The notes beneath the pieces are model-generated. The model had not been told where the DNA came from and searched no databases. It worked only from the letters and a program-made list of their open reading frames with translations. Shown here in pieces: positions 13,051 to 23,948 of a stretch of DNA of 64,000 bases (within the stretch, counting starts at the first letter, position 1; each line of letters starts with the position of its first letter). This DNA comes from Actinostola sp. cb2023. Its lineage: Eukaryota > Cnidaria > Anthozoa > Actiniaria > Actinostolidae. A program made the position numbers and the translations under genes. The stretch lies in NCBI GenBank assembly GCA_033675265.1, contig JAUJYZ010001429.1, positions 287,313 through 351,312 on the forward strand, in the 5' to 3' direction.

Positions 13051-13586
13051 CTAAACTGATGGAATCATTGATCACGATATATAAAGACGTGCTATAGCCG
13101 TCGATACTATATAGCAACAGTAATTAATGTCAGTGCTTCACATTATGCAAGGCTTATTAATATGTTTCTTATGTTTTTATAGTACTGAGTCTTGATTAAA
13201 GTTGGTTACCTTGCTTGAAATGTGCTTAGACTAGAACTGCTTCACTCTTTCCGCCTTCGTTAACAAACTGACTTTAGAAATGTTTCGTTAATACCTTTAT
13301 ATTAGGAGCCCATGTAAAGACTACCCCATGTAAAGATGATGAAAATATCATATTTGCTTCGATGCAATATGATCAAATATGATCAAACATGGTATTGGAT
13401 CATTTTTGCACCACATTTGGATCGAGTTAGTGTGAATCCATTCATGCAGTGCATGAATCACCCGTAAATGGCATGGTCTACTTGTCAGGAAACTAGTGCA
13501 CAATCCTTTAATCACAGTCTTCTATTTATCAAAACGGCGTTGTAGCTATAATGGATTTTGTAATAGGTTCACCTTGGTTCACCTCA

Positions 13587-14089
13587 ATAAGCCACTTCAC
13601 GTTAGCTGTCGTCCGCCATTTTGAATTGGGACAAACGCGGCAAAATTTATAGAAATCTGGATCACTTTGACTTGCCGTAACTCCGCTCGATTTCGTTGGA
13701 TTTTCAAACTTTCAACTTTAATAATCAGCAGGCATGCATATCAGTTGTCAGACTGAAAATAGGACCAATGTCGGTGTTTTAACTACCTTTTACGAGTCAA
13801 TTTCTTTTCACGAATGGATCTTAAAATTTCGAGCTAATTTGCATATTTACTTGCCGAACGTTTTATTTTGAAAACAAAATCTTTAATTCTCGATTTGTAG
13901 CCTTCCAATACCCATCATATTATAGGTCATAGATAAAAAAGATTTTTTTTTTCTAAAGTGGTAAGTTTTTAAAAATCCAACGAAATCGAGCGGAGTTACG
14001 GCAAGTCAAAGTGATCCAGATTTCTATAAATTTTGCCGCGTTTGTCCCAATTAATTCAAAATGGCGGACGACAGCGTGAAGTGGCTTAT
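13587..14089. repeat. 503-bp fold-back element, unit 3
   Basis: Same element and same loop orientation as unit 2, with a few substitutions. Length is identical by coordinate count. Confidence 0.85.
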
Positions 14090-15899
14090 ACGTCTTGCAT
14101 GGGAACTATAGTAGGATAATTGGGCCCGGGGGAAGTACTCCCATATATACATGAAGTCTGTTTTCTTAAAAGGTGTCCTGTTCGCGAAGACCCGTTTTGT
14201 AATAACAGTTCTCATTCAGGTGAAATAAATAAACAGTTTTCATTATTTATATTTATTTATATGTATACGTAGTATGGGATCGAGCCTTCCAGCACTGAAA
14301 CAGGGTAGCAAATTCGGTGATTTGTGCCCGAGAAAAAGGGCCGATGATTAGACAGACTGATACGGTATGAAATTATAGTAGTAGCACGGTTCCTGTAAAT
14401 CGACTTTTTGCAATAAACAGGGTATCATGAAAATCAACAGGGATCGGAGGACCGGACTGCACACCCCCCCCTAAATTATCAAGTGAATGCGTTTTGTCCC
14501 ACGGGGAGACTCCCATATTAGTGCTTAGTATTGTAAGAACAATCAGAGCAATGAGATTTCATGTAAGAATCACTCGACTCGCTCTTATAGGGGTTATTTT
14601 CAACATTTCCAACTAGCCTTCATTCCCGTCACAGTTATAAATGGGAGTCCCCCCCTGGTACAGTTCTCCCTAATCCGAGATGAACAATCTTGGTATTTCA
14701 AAGAAGACAGTCCTTTCTATATCTTTACTACCATACTCAGAAGTGTTGCCGACTAATATATTGTGGAAAAACTGCTTAGTTTTTATTGATTTCTCTTTCT
14801 TTTTTATTTGCAGTGTGCTTGTGTATTTCCGTGCGTCGGCTCGGTAGCTGGTTCAACTCATAATTAAAATACACGTTATAAGCAACAACAATACAGGGCT
14901 TAGAGAATCTCTCATGTTTAGCCTAATCAAATTCATTAGAACAATATGGGTCTTTCGAATTGACTAAAACAAAAGGTATAAAGCACAATGGTGGATCCAT
15001 GTTCTTTGAAAAGGAAGGCTAAGTGCTAGATTAATATATCGTCAAATACCGTTCAGTTTTGAATACTTATTAGTGCGTCAGTTACTCCTATCGCTATCTC
15101 AAACACAAATATACCTCCCTCGGATTTACTAGATTTTGGACGTTGCTATTTCGAGCTCGCGCGCTATCACGAACATTTTCCCTTCAGTCTAGCTGCCTTG
15201 ACTGTTCGAGAGAGCGATCGAGATGTTACTTCATTGCAATGGATATGGTCCCTCATGAAAAGCACCTACGGGTGATAAGGTCTCCTCCTTAAATAAAGTT
15301 CATTCATTCATTCAACACATCCCTATTAATATCCTTCCCTCACCTCCCAAAAAAGATTTTATATAGATTTGTGTATGTATATGCAAATAACCTGACAATT
15401 TAGTTCAAAGCTTTCAGTTCATTGTAAGAAATTACCCAAACGAATTAAACTGAAACAGTACAGTGGGATGATCAACATATCCCCATCCTATCTCCCCTCC
15501 CCAAAAACTATCAATTGTATTTCACTTCTATTCGTATTTATTTCAATGAATATCACAAGACAAATTACATGTAGTTTTAACTTATAAAATCTAAGTTTTA
15601 AAGAATTTCGGACTAAATCAAACAAGTACCGAATTAACTCTGGGTTGACGTGGTCATTATTCACACGTTTTCACATCCCTGAAATAGATTCAATGAAAGA
15701 ATGATTAGCTTATTTAAATTTATTTAGTTTTTCACCTCACCACCAAGGCACAATTAAAAATCCTGGATAGAGTGTGGTCTTAGATAGTGTGGTCTGGAAC
15801 TACAATCCCAAGCGTATCAAATGTGCCACCATGAATCCCCAAGGCTCGTCCCCCCTTTCAATGTTGCTGTTTGGGCTCGAAATTCAATCAGACTTGCAA

Positions 15900-16718
15900 A
15901 CCATCACCGACCAACACTGAGGTAGGGGAAGGGATCATAGGTGTCTCCGCGTTTATAGTGCAAACCATCACTCACCAACACTGAGGTAGGGGAAGGGATC
16001 ATAGGTGTCTCCGCGTTTATAGTGCAAACCATCACTGACCAACACTGAGGTAGGGGAAGGGATCATAGATGTCTCCGCGTTTATAGTGCAAACCATCACT
16101 CACCAACACTGAGGTAGGGGAAGGGATCATAGGTGTCTCCGCGTTTATAGTGCAAACCATCACTGACCAACACTGAGGTAGGGGAAGGGATCATAGGTGT
16201 CTCTGCGTTTATAGTGCAAACCATCACTCACCCGACACTGAGGTAGGGAAAGGGATCATAGGTGTCTCCGCGTTTATAGTGCAAACCATCACTGACCAAC
16301 ACTGAGGTAGGGGAAGGGATCATAGATGTCTCCGCGTTTATAGTGCAAACCATCACTCACCAACACTGAGGTAGGGGAAGGGATCATAGGTGTCTCCGCG
16401 TTTATAGTGCAAACCATCACTCACCAACACTGAGGTAGGGGAAGGGATCATAGGTGTCTCCGCGTTTATAGTGCAAACCATCACTGACCAACACTGAGGT
16501 AGGGGAAGGGATCATAGATGTCTCCGCGTTTATAGTGCAAACCATCACTCACCAACACTGAGGTAGGGGAAGGGATCATAGGTGTCTCCGCGTTTATAGT
16601 GCAAACCATCACTCACCAACACTGAGGTAGGGGAAGGGATCATTTGTGTCTCCGCGTTTATAGTGCAAACCATCACTCACCCGACACTGAGGTAGGGGAA
16701 GGGATCATTTGTGTCTGC
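15900..16718. repeat. 64-bp minisatellite, expanded block
   Basis: About 12-13 repeats, roughly twice the length of the blocks in units 1 and 2. The extra repeats after about 16,260 restart the variant order, suggesting internal duplication. The block ends next to the diverged peptide gene copy on the minus strand. Confidence 0.93.
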
Positions 16719-16769
16719 GCGCTTCAGGATATTGCAGGAGATTGTAGCTATCCAAAATTTAGTACTGAC

Positions 16770-17153
16770 CTGCCATGGATATAAGTCGCAACCTCCGGAC
16801 ACGTCCAGCCTTCACAACAATCATCGCTGTCAATGCAATTATGGTCTTCGCATTCATCGGTCTAGCTCCCAGTCGCGCTTCCCCATCAGCCTCATACGCC
16901 GGAACAGTTTATACTTGAGATTGCTCGGTGTCTGGTCACTCCTAAATATGGAATCATTGATCAGGATTAGATAAAGACGTGCTAGCTAGAGAAGTCGATA
17001 CTAACGGACAGTTTAGACAGTTCCTTGGTGTATCACGTTTTTCCAAATTAAACTTAATATAGCTACTTCTAAACTTGATAACATTTTTTAAACTTACAAA
17101 GATACAGCCAGCATCACAAGCAGACAAACCAACAACAGCTTCCTGGACATCAT
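16770..17153 (-). pseudogene. Secreted cysteine-rich peptide gene copy, frame-shifted
   Basis: Two exons on the minus strand. Exon 1 (17153-17098) encodes a signal peptide starting MMSRKLLLVCLL, with donor GTAAGT. Exon 2 (16941-16770) follows acceptor TTTAG and encodes SDQTPSNLKYKLFRRM and a Gly-Lys-Arg processing site. Just after the KRDWE segment, a 4-base insertion near 16,861 (relative to the 22.3-kb copy) shifts the frame, and a stop occurs at 16854-16856. The cysteine region persists beyond the break in another frame with spacing C-x4-C-x5-CC-x4-C. Exon 2 ends at a donor-like GGCAG/GTCAGT, so a third exon may exist. Whether the insertion is real or a sequencing error cannot be told here. 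Confidence 0.7.
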
Positions 17154-17189
17154 TTTGACGGTGATCTAAAACTACAAATCATCAATAAC

Positions 17190-17612
17190 AGTAAATGTCA
17201 TGGTGTCACACATTATATGCAATTAAAGGCTTTTAAAGATGTTTCTTATGGTTTTATAGTTGTCTTCGCAGTGATCAAAGTTGGTTACCTTGCTTGAAAT
17301 GTGCTTAGAGAACTGCTTCACTCTTTCCGCCTTCGTGAACAAACTGACTTTAGAAATTTTTCGTTAATACCTTTATATTAGAAACCATTGTCACGTATTG
17401 ACGGTTCACCGTTGCATAAACACAATCGTTTAATCCCAGTCTTCTTTTATCAAAACGAAGTTGTAGATTAATGGATTTTGTAAGTCGGTCCTTGCATGGG
17501 AAATAGCAGGATAATTTATTGGGCCTGGGGGGCCGTACTCCCCGTACTGCCCAACAGTTGGGACGGCCGGTTTTCGAGGCTTCCAGTACTGAAACGGGGT
17601 AGTAAATTCGGT
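17190..17612 (-). promoter_or_regulatory. Putative upstream region of the peptide gene copy
   Basis: The minus strand carries CTATAAAACC roughly 100 bp upstream of the start codon. This block is conserved in inverted orientation at 21,850-22,290 and, as a direct copy, at 23,570-24,240. A long open frame on the minus strand (17350-17760) is not kept in the related copies and is not taken as a gene. Confidence 0.5.
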
Positions 17613-18496
17613 CATCTGTGCCCGAGAAAAAGGGCCGATGATTAGACATACGGTATGAAATTATCGTGAAACCACGGTTCCTGTAAATCGACTTTTTGCA
17701 CTTTAAACATGGTATGAAAATCGAACTATCAGGTGAATATCCCTCCAGTAATTGTTTCATAATGGTGTCTAAGTAACTAGTAAGTCCCCTTCACACTGAG
17801 CCATTGAACCGAATAGAGCCGCTGCAATCCCATTGCATTGATTAGTTAGGGAAGTCGGTCCGTAATAGTCTCCCGGGGGGCTCCTATATATAAAATTGGT
17901 GGGGATGCTTGTTGTACCTTTTAGGGGTCAGTTAAAATCGGTAGTTTGATATGCCTTTAGGTTATTTACCCGTAACTAATATTATGGTCTACGGGAAACG
18001 CTACTATAATTTTCACTGGATAATCTTGGTGACGTTGTGTACTGAGGGCCTGATTCTACGTATCTTGTGCCGGGGTGTGGCAGCAAATACTGATTTTACC
18101 TAAAAAGTACTAATTGTCAAACAACAAATTAAATGAATCAGCTCAGTTCTGTGACCTAAAGGCATATCAAACTACCGATTTTAACCCCTAAAAGGTACAA
18201 CAAGCATCCCCACCAATTTTATATATAGGAGCCCCCCGGGAGACATACTCTATTACGGACCGACTACCCTAACTAATCAATGGGATTGCAGCGGCTCTAT
18301 TCGGTTCAATGGCTCAGTGTGAAGGGGACTTAGTTACTTAGACACCATTATGAAGCAATTACTGGAGGGGTGTTCACCTGATAATTCGATTTTCATACCC
18401 TGTTTAAAGTGCAAAAAGTCGATTGACAGGAACCGTGGTTTCACGATAATTTCATACCGTATGTCTAATCATCGTCCCTTTTTCTCGGGCACAGAT
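17613..18496. repeat. Large palindrome with an internal MITE
   Basis: The left arm 17613-17966 and right arm 18150-18496 are inverted copies. Both include the GTGCCCGAGAAAAAGG end, the CAATTACTGGAGGG part of the former upstream region, and an inner edge with CCCGGGGGGCTCCTATATAT and GGGGATGCTTGTTGTACC. The inner pair resembles the terminal inverted repeats seen at 58,795-59,162. The right arm breaks at GGCACAGATG/CGGCGG, after which sequence is unrelated. Confidence 0.8.
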
Positions 18497-19885
18497 GCGG
18501 CGGGCCCGCGCGCTTCAAAAAACAGCACCCTAACGTGTCGCCGGTGGCCATATTGGACGGGCGCATATTTTGAGAGTCTGGGAACGAATTTAACGAGTGC
18601 AAAACGACTTCTCTTTCGGAGCCTCGTGTGTCGATCGTGTTATTCCGAATAACAATCGGAAGACAGGAATATCCGAAGCTTGCCTTGATGTCCATTTTGG
18701 TTCCAAACTCGAAGGGTAAATATTGAAAAGCGATTTTATATGATTGTCGTTTTCTCCAGGTTTTTGAAAATCTGAAGATTTTGATTTGAAGGGCATATTT
18801 TGACCCTTGGTAAATTTTCGCCGTGTTAATTATTTTGTAAATGAAATAAACACATTTTGAATCCTCGATAGTTGTTTGAAATTGTTATCGTTTTAGTTTT
18901 TTGAATTTTGTTTTTGATTTTCTGTCATGAGCGGTTGTTTTTGGTCAATTTTCACTACTTTAACTGTAAGTTTCAACGCTACCGCGTTTACAAGTCACCA
19001 CATTACGAAGAGATAATGAGTCATCGCTAATCAAAAACACTGTAATGGAAAAGTCTACGAGGCAAGAAGTAGAAAACAAAGAACACAAAAAGAGTTAGAA
19101 GGTAAATAAGCTTAAGCTTAATGGTAAGCTTAAATGAGGGAGATCCTTAATCTTTTTTTGTGGAAGAGGTATAAAAGAGCTATATAGTTATAGGTCTCAT
19201 GTGCTGTTGGTTGTGACATTGCGAAATCAGCTTAGTAAGTAAGCTTAAATTAACATTATTTATTTCCATTTCCCTCCTGTAACTTTAGCCATACTGCAGT
19301 TTAGACCATGTTGTACCCCAAACCACACCGAGGGAATGAATGTGTATTGATAAGGGTTATAATACTGATGAAAAACCTAAGCTTATCTTGTAAAGTAAAA
19401 CTGTATACATGTACTGTGTACAATTAAAAATTGAACTGTACTGTACTGATTATTATTATAATATGTATATTCGATGTACTAGTAAGTTATGTACCATATG
19501 CCTGTGACAAATTATATTTTTATTGAAATAAAAGTAATTCTATTATATTGTCATCTCGTGTAAGCTTATATAAATGAGTTATTCAAAAATACAAATAAGG
19601 GCTGACATAACATAACTATTATTTCACAGTGAAACTCTCTTCACCCCATGAACACTTCTACTGCATGTGAGACCAATACTTAGCCTGGTTTAGAACTAAT
19701 AAATATTGTTTTAAATAATTCCACAGTAAAGTAAGGTAAAGTTTGATCTATTGGTGTCGACCAATTATAGTTATTTGGTTTATACATGCAACTGCAGAAA
19801 TATCAAATCAACTAGTATAAGTGTGACAAGTTTTCATATAAATAATGGTGACAGTAACTAACAAGTTATAACTGATAAGTTATCT
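18497..19885. other. AT-rich stretch, no gene recognised
   Basis: No domain, RNA gene or good splice-site pair was recognised. A GGTGGCCATATTGG motif near 18,540 could be a promoter element, but no transcript can be traced from it. Confidence 0.4.
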
Positions 19886-19981
19886 GATTAATTATATTTA
19901 ATTATGTACTCCATTTATGCTGTTATGATACAAAAATAACAGCATAAATGGAGTACATTATAATAATTAAATATAATTAAT
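19886..19981. repeat. AT-rich perfect hairpin
   Basis: Arms of about 42 bp surround a short loop. The left arm contains TACTCCATTTATGCTGTTA and the right arm TAACAGCATAAATGGAGTA, with outer GATTAATTATATTTAATTA matching its complement. It could be a tiny MITE or a transcribed hairpin; the sequence alone does not decide. Confidence 0.7.
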
Positions 19982-20130
19982 CCATATAAAAATACCATTA
20001 CATACAATACCTTGTGTACTATTTGCAGAATATTTGCAGTTTAAATATAACAATAATTGTTATTTTTGTATTATTATACCAATCATTACAGTAGTCTGTG
20101 GATTTTCATTAGGACAAAAAGTCCCCAAAC

Positions 20131-20262
20131 TAGAGTACAAACACTTATACCATGCAACATAAATATAATATTATTAGTAGTACTAAATACTGATATTTAT
20201 ATTCTCGTTTAATTAGTGCTATTTAGAACAAAATGCTGTATGCATATAGTGTTTGTACTCTA
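20131..20262. repeat. Short MITE-like inverted repeat
   Basis: The left end TAGAGTACAAACACTTAT faces the right end ATAGTGTTTGTACTCTA, with TGCAT motifs just inside both arms. The interior is AT-rich without coding signal. Confidence 0.6.
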
Positions 20263-21847
20263 TTATTATAAATAAATAAATACATAAAATAAATACTGTC
20301 CATGTCTTGTTTTAGGATTGTGTATTCTATAAATTTACTCATATGATAACACTATTTGAGGCCATTTTCAAATATTCTGATTATACCAGTTGGTCATTTT
20401 ACCTTTCCCAATATTTATTTACCTTTTAATCAGTACTGATTAGCAATTCGTCTAACTTGTTCAGTTGACTGTAAGCTAGAGTGTTAGTCCACAGACAGTG
20501 ACATCAAATTCAAGATTCATTGCAGACATGCATGACGGCAACTTACAGTTACAGTCTATACAATAGCATTGACTTAAATATACATGACTGGGGTAAAAGA
20601 AGTATATTATAGGAGTGTGACACAAGCAAAGTATGACTAACTTATAATGATAAGTCTGTTGTTACATACTATATGTTTCAGGTTGAAATGGAAGTATTCA
20701 AATACTATGGTAGTAACACTTGCTTGCGTCACACAGTGAGCCCTATACACTCATAATGAAACTTGTCATCACACTCTAAAATGTATTTAACTTTATTGAA
20801 AGTTGAGAATGTTTGTACATGTAAGTGCAGATGAATCACCTGAACTCAGAATTTGAAAACCATCAACAAAGACTGAGGGTACTGTAGTACCCAATAATAG
20901 TATTATAATTATTATTGTACTATTGCGTTCATTCCATCTGTGTGCATGTACATGTACCAAGTGTCTCCTCCCTAAAACGACACATTGCCATACTACTCTT
21001 CTACTCATTCCAACAATAAATGCCTAATTAGGGCATTATTGCTGTGCCTGCTAATCTTATAATTTTAATTTTAACCACCACCACTATTTAATAATAGTCA
21101 AAAACATCATGTTGAATGTTGTCGAAAACAACAAACAATAACATATATATCATCACATGTATCATCACTCAGTTGCAGAACATAGACCAATAATTTTTAT
21201 TGAATTCAACAAAAAACTCCAATGTATTAATTAATAAATGATCTTAAAATTATATAAGCTTATTTTCAAAGATCAAACAAGTTTGTACACTCAAGTTCTT
21301 GACGTTAAGGACCTACAGTACCTAAAAGAAAAACAATACATAAAATTGTAGTTAAAAAAATCACTGTTATTGTTACTGTACAGCATTAATATGTAGTGTC
21401 ATTTCATTTGCTAGAGATTTACCGTGAAGAGCAAAAAATATATTTAACGATGAGTTAAATCTTACAACATGAAACCCCTAAAATTACTGTAGGGCATAAA
21501 TAAAGAGGAGATATTTCAGAGAAACTTACCGTCTATTAAATTGAGTGTTCCTCATGGAAGTACCGAAGTGTATTTCACGATCGATAGCAGAAGTCTGTTG
21601 CTTTTTCCTTAACAAAATACACCATGGAGGCCTATTTCTTTCCCAACCATATCCAACAACAAACTCAATTAACTGTTTCACCATTCTTCACCAAAGAAAT
21701 ATTTTACTCGTTCATTTTCCCGTCAATTTCGCTGAACAAATTGCTCTAAGACCTCACCGCATGTTTATACACGACGCCATTTTGTTTACATTTATGCGCT
21801 AAACCGCTGGCCAATTTGTCTGGCGAACGTGACCACGGCTGCGAGGG
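20263..21847. other. AT-rich stretch, no gene recognised
   Basis: Nothing was recognised as coding. Short open frames, including those at 20,793-21,008 and 21,545-21,802, have no domain features and no supporting splice pattern. Confidence 0.4.
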
Positions 21848-22194
21848 AGACTATTTCAGTACTGGAAGCCTCGAAAACCGGCCGTCCCAACTGTTGGGCA
21901 GTACGGGGAGTACTCCCCCCAGGCCCAATAAATTATCCTGCTATTTCCCATGCAAGGACCGACTTACAAAACTGATCCATTAATCTACAACTTCGTTTTG
22001 ATAAAAGAAGACTGGGATTAAACTATTGCGTTTATGCAACGGTGAACCGTCAATACGTGACAATGGTTCCTAATATAAAGGTATTAACGAAAAATTTCTA
22101 AAGTCAGTTTGTTCACGAAGGCAGGAAGAGTGAAGCAGTTCTCTAAGCACATTTCAAGCAAGGTAACCAATTAACTTTGATCACTGCGAAGACA

Positions 22195-22205
22195 ACTATA
22201 AAACC
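22195..22205 (+). promoter_or_regulatory. TATA-like box of the plus-strand peptide gene
   Basis: CTATAAAACC lies about 95 bp upstream of the start codon at 22295. The same motif stands at the equivalent place upstream of the 17.1-kb copy, and a variant (TATAAAA) upstream of the three exon-2 relics. Confidence 0.55.
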
Positions 22206-22294
22206 ATAAGAAACATCTTTAAAAGCCTTGCATATAATGTGCAACACTGACATTTACGGTTATTGATGATTTGTAGTTTTAGATCACCGTCAAA

Positions 22295-22648
22295 ATGATG
22301 TCCAGGAAGCTGTTGTTGGTTTGTCTGCTTGTGATGCTGGCTGTGTCATTGTAAGTTTAAAAAATGTTATCAAGTTTAGAAGTAGCTATATTAAGTTTAA
22401 TTTGGAAAAACGTGATACACCAAGGAACTGTCTAAACTGTCCGTTAGTATCGACTTCTCTAGCTAGCACGTCTTTATCTAATCCTGATCAATGATTCCAT
22501 ATTTAGGAGTGACCAGACACCGAGCAATCTCAAGTATAAACTGTTCCGGCGTATGAAGCTGATGGGGAAGCGCGACTGGGAGACCGATGCCGACTGCGAA
22601 GACCATCAAGACCATGAATGCGCTGACAGCGATGAATGTTGTGAATGA
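22295..22648 (+). CDS. Small secreted acidic cysteine-containing propeptide
   Basis: Two exons, 22295-22350 and 22507-22648, give 65 residues with a continuous frame (donor TT/GTAAGT, acceptor ATTTAG/G). Residues 1-19 form a signal peptide (MMSRKLLLVCLL, hydrophobic core). A linker (SDQTPSNLKYKLFRRMKLM) follows, then Gly-Lys-Arg, a classic processing and possible amidation site. The last 24 residues begin DWE and hold 12 acidic residues and four cysteines spaced C-x7-C-x5-CC. Signal, propeptide, dibasic cleavage and cysteine tail is the layout of many secreted peptides, including knottins, antimicrobial peptides and venom peptides; function is unknown. Compared with the 16.8-kb copy, a 29-base insertion after the CC pair brings the stop, so further cysteines may have been lost. 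A downstream donor-like GGTTGG/GTAAGT hints at a third exon. Confidence 0.65.
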
Positions 22649-22759
22649 AAATTAATGAATGAATGTTATGTGATGGCTGGACGTGTCCGGAGGTTGGGTA
22701 AGTCTTCGGTCTCGGCTTTATAGGCAGATGCTTACTCAAATATTTGGTTAGCTAGGTTG

Positions 22760-23060
22760 CGTGGCTTCCATGAATCCCCGCACTATCTAAGACCACACCC
22801 TATCCAGTTCTCAGTAATTGTGTTTGGTGACGAGGTGAAAATATATATAAACTGATTGATAAAAGTTAATCCTTCCTTCATTTGAATCTATTTCAGCCAA
22901 ACGAAAACGTGCGAACCTTGACCACGTCAACCAGAGTTAATTCGACACTTGTTCAGTTAAAACTACTATACATGTAATTTGTCCAGTGTGAGCATTGAAA
23001 TAAATACGAATATAAGTGAAATACAATTCATAGTTTTTGGGGAGGGGAGCTAGGATGCAT
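22760..23060. repeat. 3' flank of peptide locus, inverted copy
   Basis: Reverse complement of 5200-5640 and of the matching parts of the 3.5-kb units, including CTATCTAAGACCACACCCTA and the TTGACCACGTCAACC motif. It ties the plus-strand locus to the tandem array. Confidence 0.75.
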
Positions 23061-23631
23061 GGGGATATGTTGATCATTTTCATGAAGTAAAACCCACTGT
23101 ACTGTTTAAGTTTTGTTCTGGTAATTACACTCTGAATTGAGTTAGCTCGAAAACGAATGTTACTCTAGCTCTCCAGCACTTCTACCTTATTTACTATTTA
23201 CCCTATCTACAAGCACATGGGCATTTTGTCTGCGCATGCGTGAAATGCCAACATGAACACAAAGACCCTCTGACACGCGCATATATCCCGCGCCATCCCG
23301 CGCTAATTTAAATACCAGGAATAACAAACAAGATGGCGAAGTTCTTTCTCATATATTTAATTATTAACTTGTCTATATGAACATATGCAACTCTAAAATG
23401 ATGGATTCTATTTTATCAATGCGGAAGGCATGCTGCAGTTGTCATAACCAGTATTTACGATGTATTATGAGTTGCATATTGCAAGGTGAGGGAGGTCCAG
23501 ACATGACAAGCTAAACTGACAATGGCTGCCGTCTTCGCCGTATACATGCACTTTGAACATTCATAGCAGGAGTGCTTTAAAAGATGTTTCTTATGGTTTT
23601 ATAGTTGTCTTCGCAGTGATCAAAGTTAATT

Positions 23632-23948
23632 GCCCTATACCACTATGACGTAACGGCTTATTTATGAGGGGGACAGAATCGTGAAGAACAATAGAAATTT
23701 GAACTAAATCTGCTCTGCTGAGGTTCGCTTGATTTCAAATTGGCTAGTTTCCAGATATTATGTTCATCGATACTTTTCCCACAATATTTACTGTGTTTGG
23801 TGACTTTTATCGCTTTCAGACCGTCTGTAAAATACATTTATTTGGGAAATCCTTTGTGTTGTTGCTGTTTTGTCCCCCCTCTAGCGACCATGATCCTTAG
23901 CGTTTAAACAATAGATTGTTTTGATTTGACGTCATAGTGGTATAGGGC
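23632..23948. mobile_element. 317-bp MITE with AATT target duplication, copy A
   Basis: Terminal inverted repeats GCCCTATACCACTATGACGT are flanked on both sides by AATT. The related sequence at 22.17 kb (reverse complement) shows the empty site GTTAATTGGTTACC, so the 4-bp duplication is seen directly. The element sits inside a copy of the peptide-gene upstream region. It has no coding capacity. Confidence 0.88.

Larger units (their letters stand above)
12825..16300. repeat. 3.5-kb tandem unit 3
   Basis: Third direct repeat. It differs from unit 2 by a shorter poly-C run (7 C at about 14,463) and scattered substitutions and small indels. Its minisatellite does not end where those of units 1 and 2 do but runs on to about 16,718, joining the more diverged peptide-gene copy. 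Confidence 0.92.
21848..22760. repeat. Inverted duplication partner of 16.7-17.6 kb
   Basis: Upstream region, both exons and intron of the plus-strand peptide gene match the minus-strand copy at 16,770-17,590 in reverse complement. The arms are separated by about 4.3 kb. Similarity ends near TTCAGTACTGGAAGCCTCG at the outer side. Confidence 0.85.

Noticed and set aside
8862..16718. 64-bp repeats as a protein-coding repeat array
   Set aside because: The unit length is not a multiple of three and stops occur in every frame.
17350..17760. 136-residue minus-strand frame upstream of the peptide gene
   Set aside because: Copies at 18.35, 21.9 and 24.1 kb change frame or stop, so similarity is at DNA level only.
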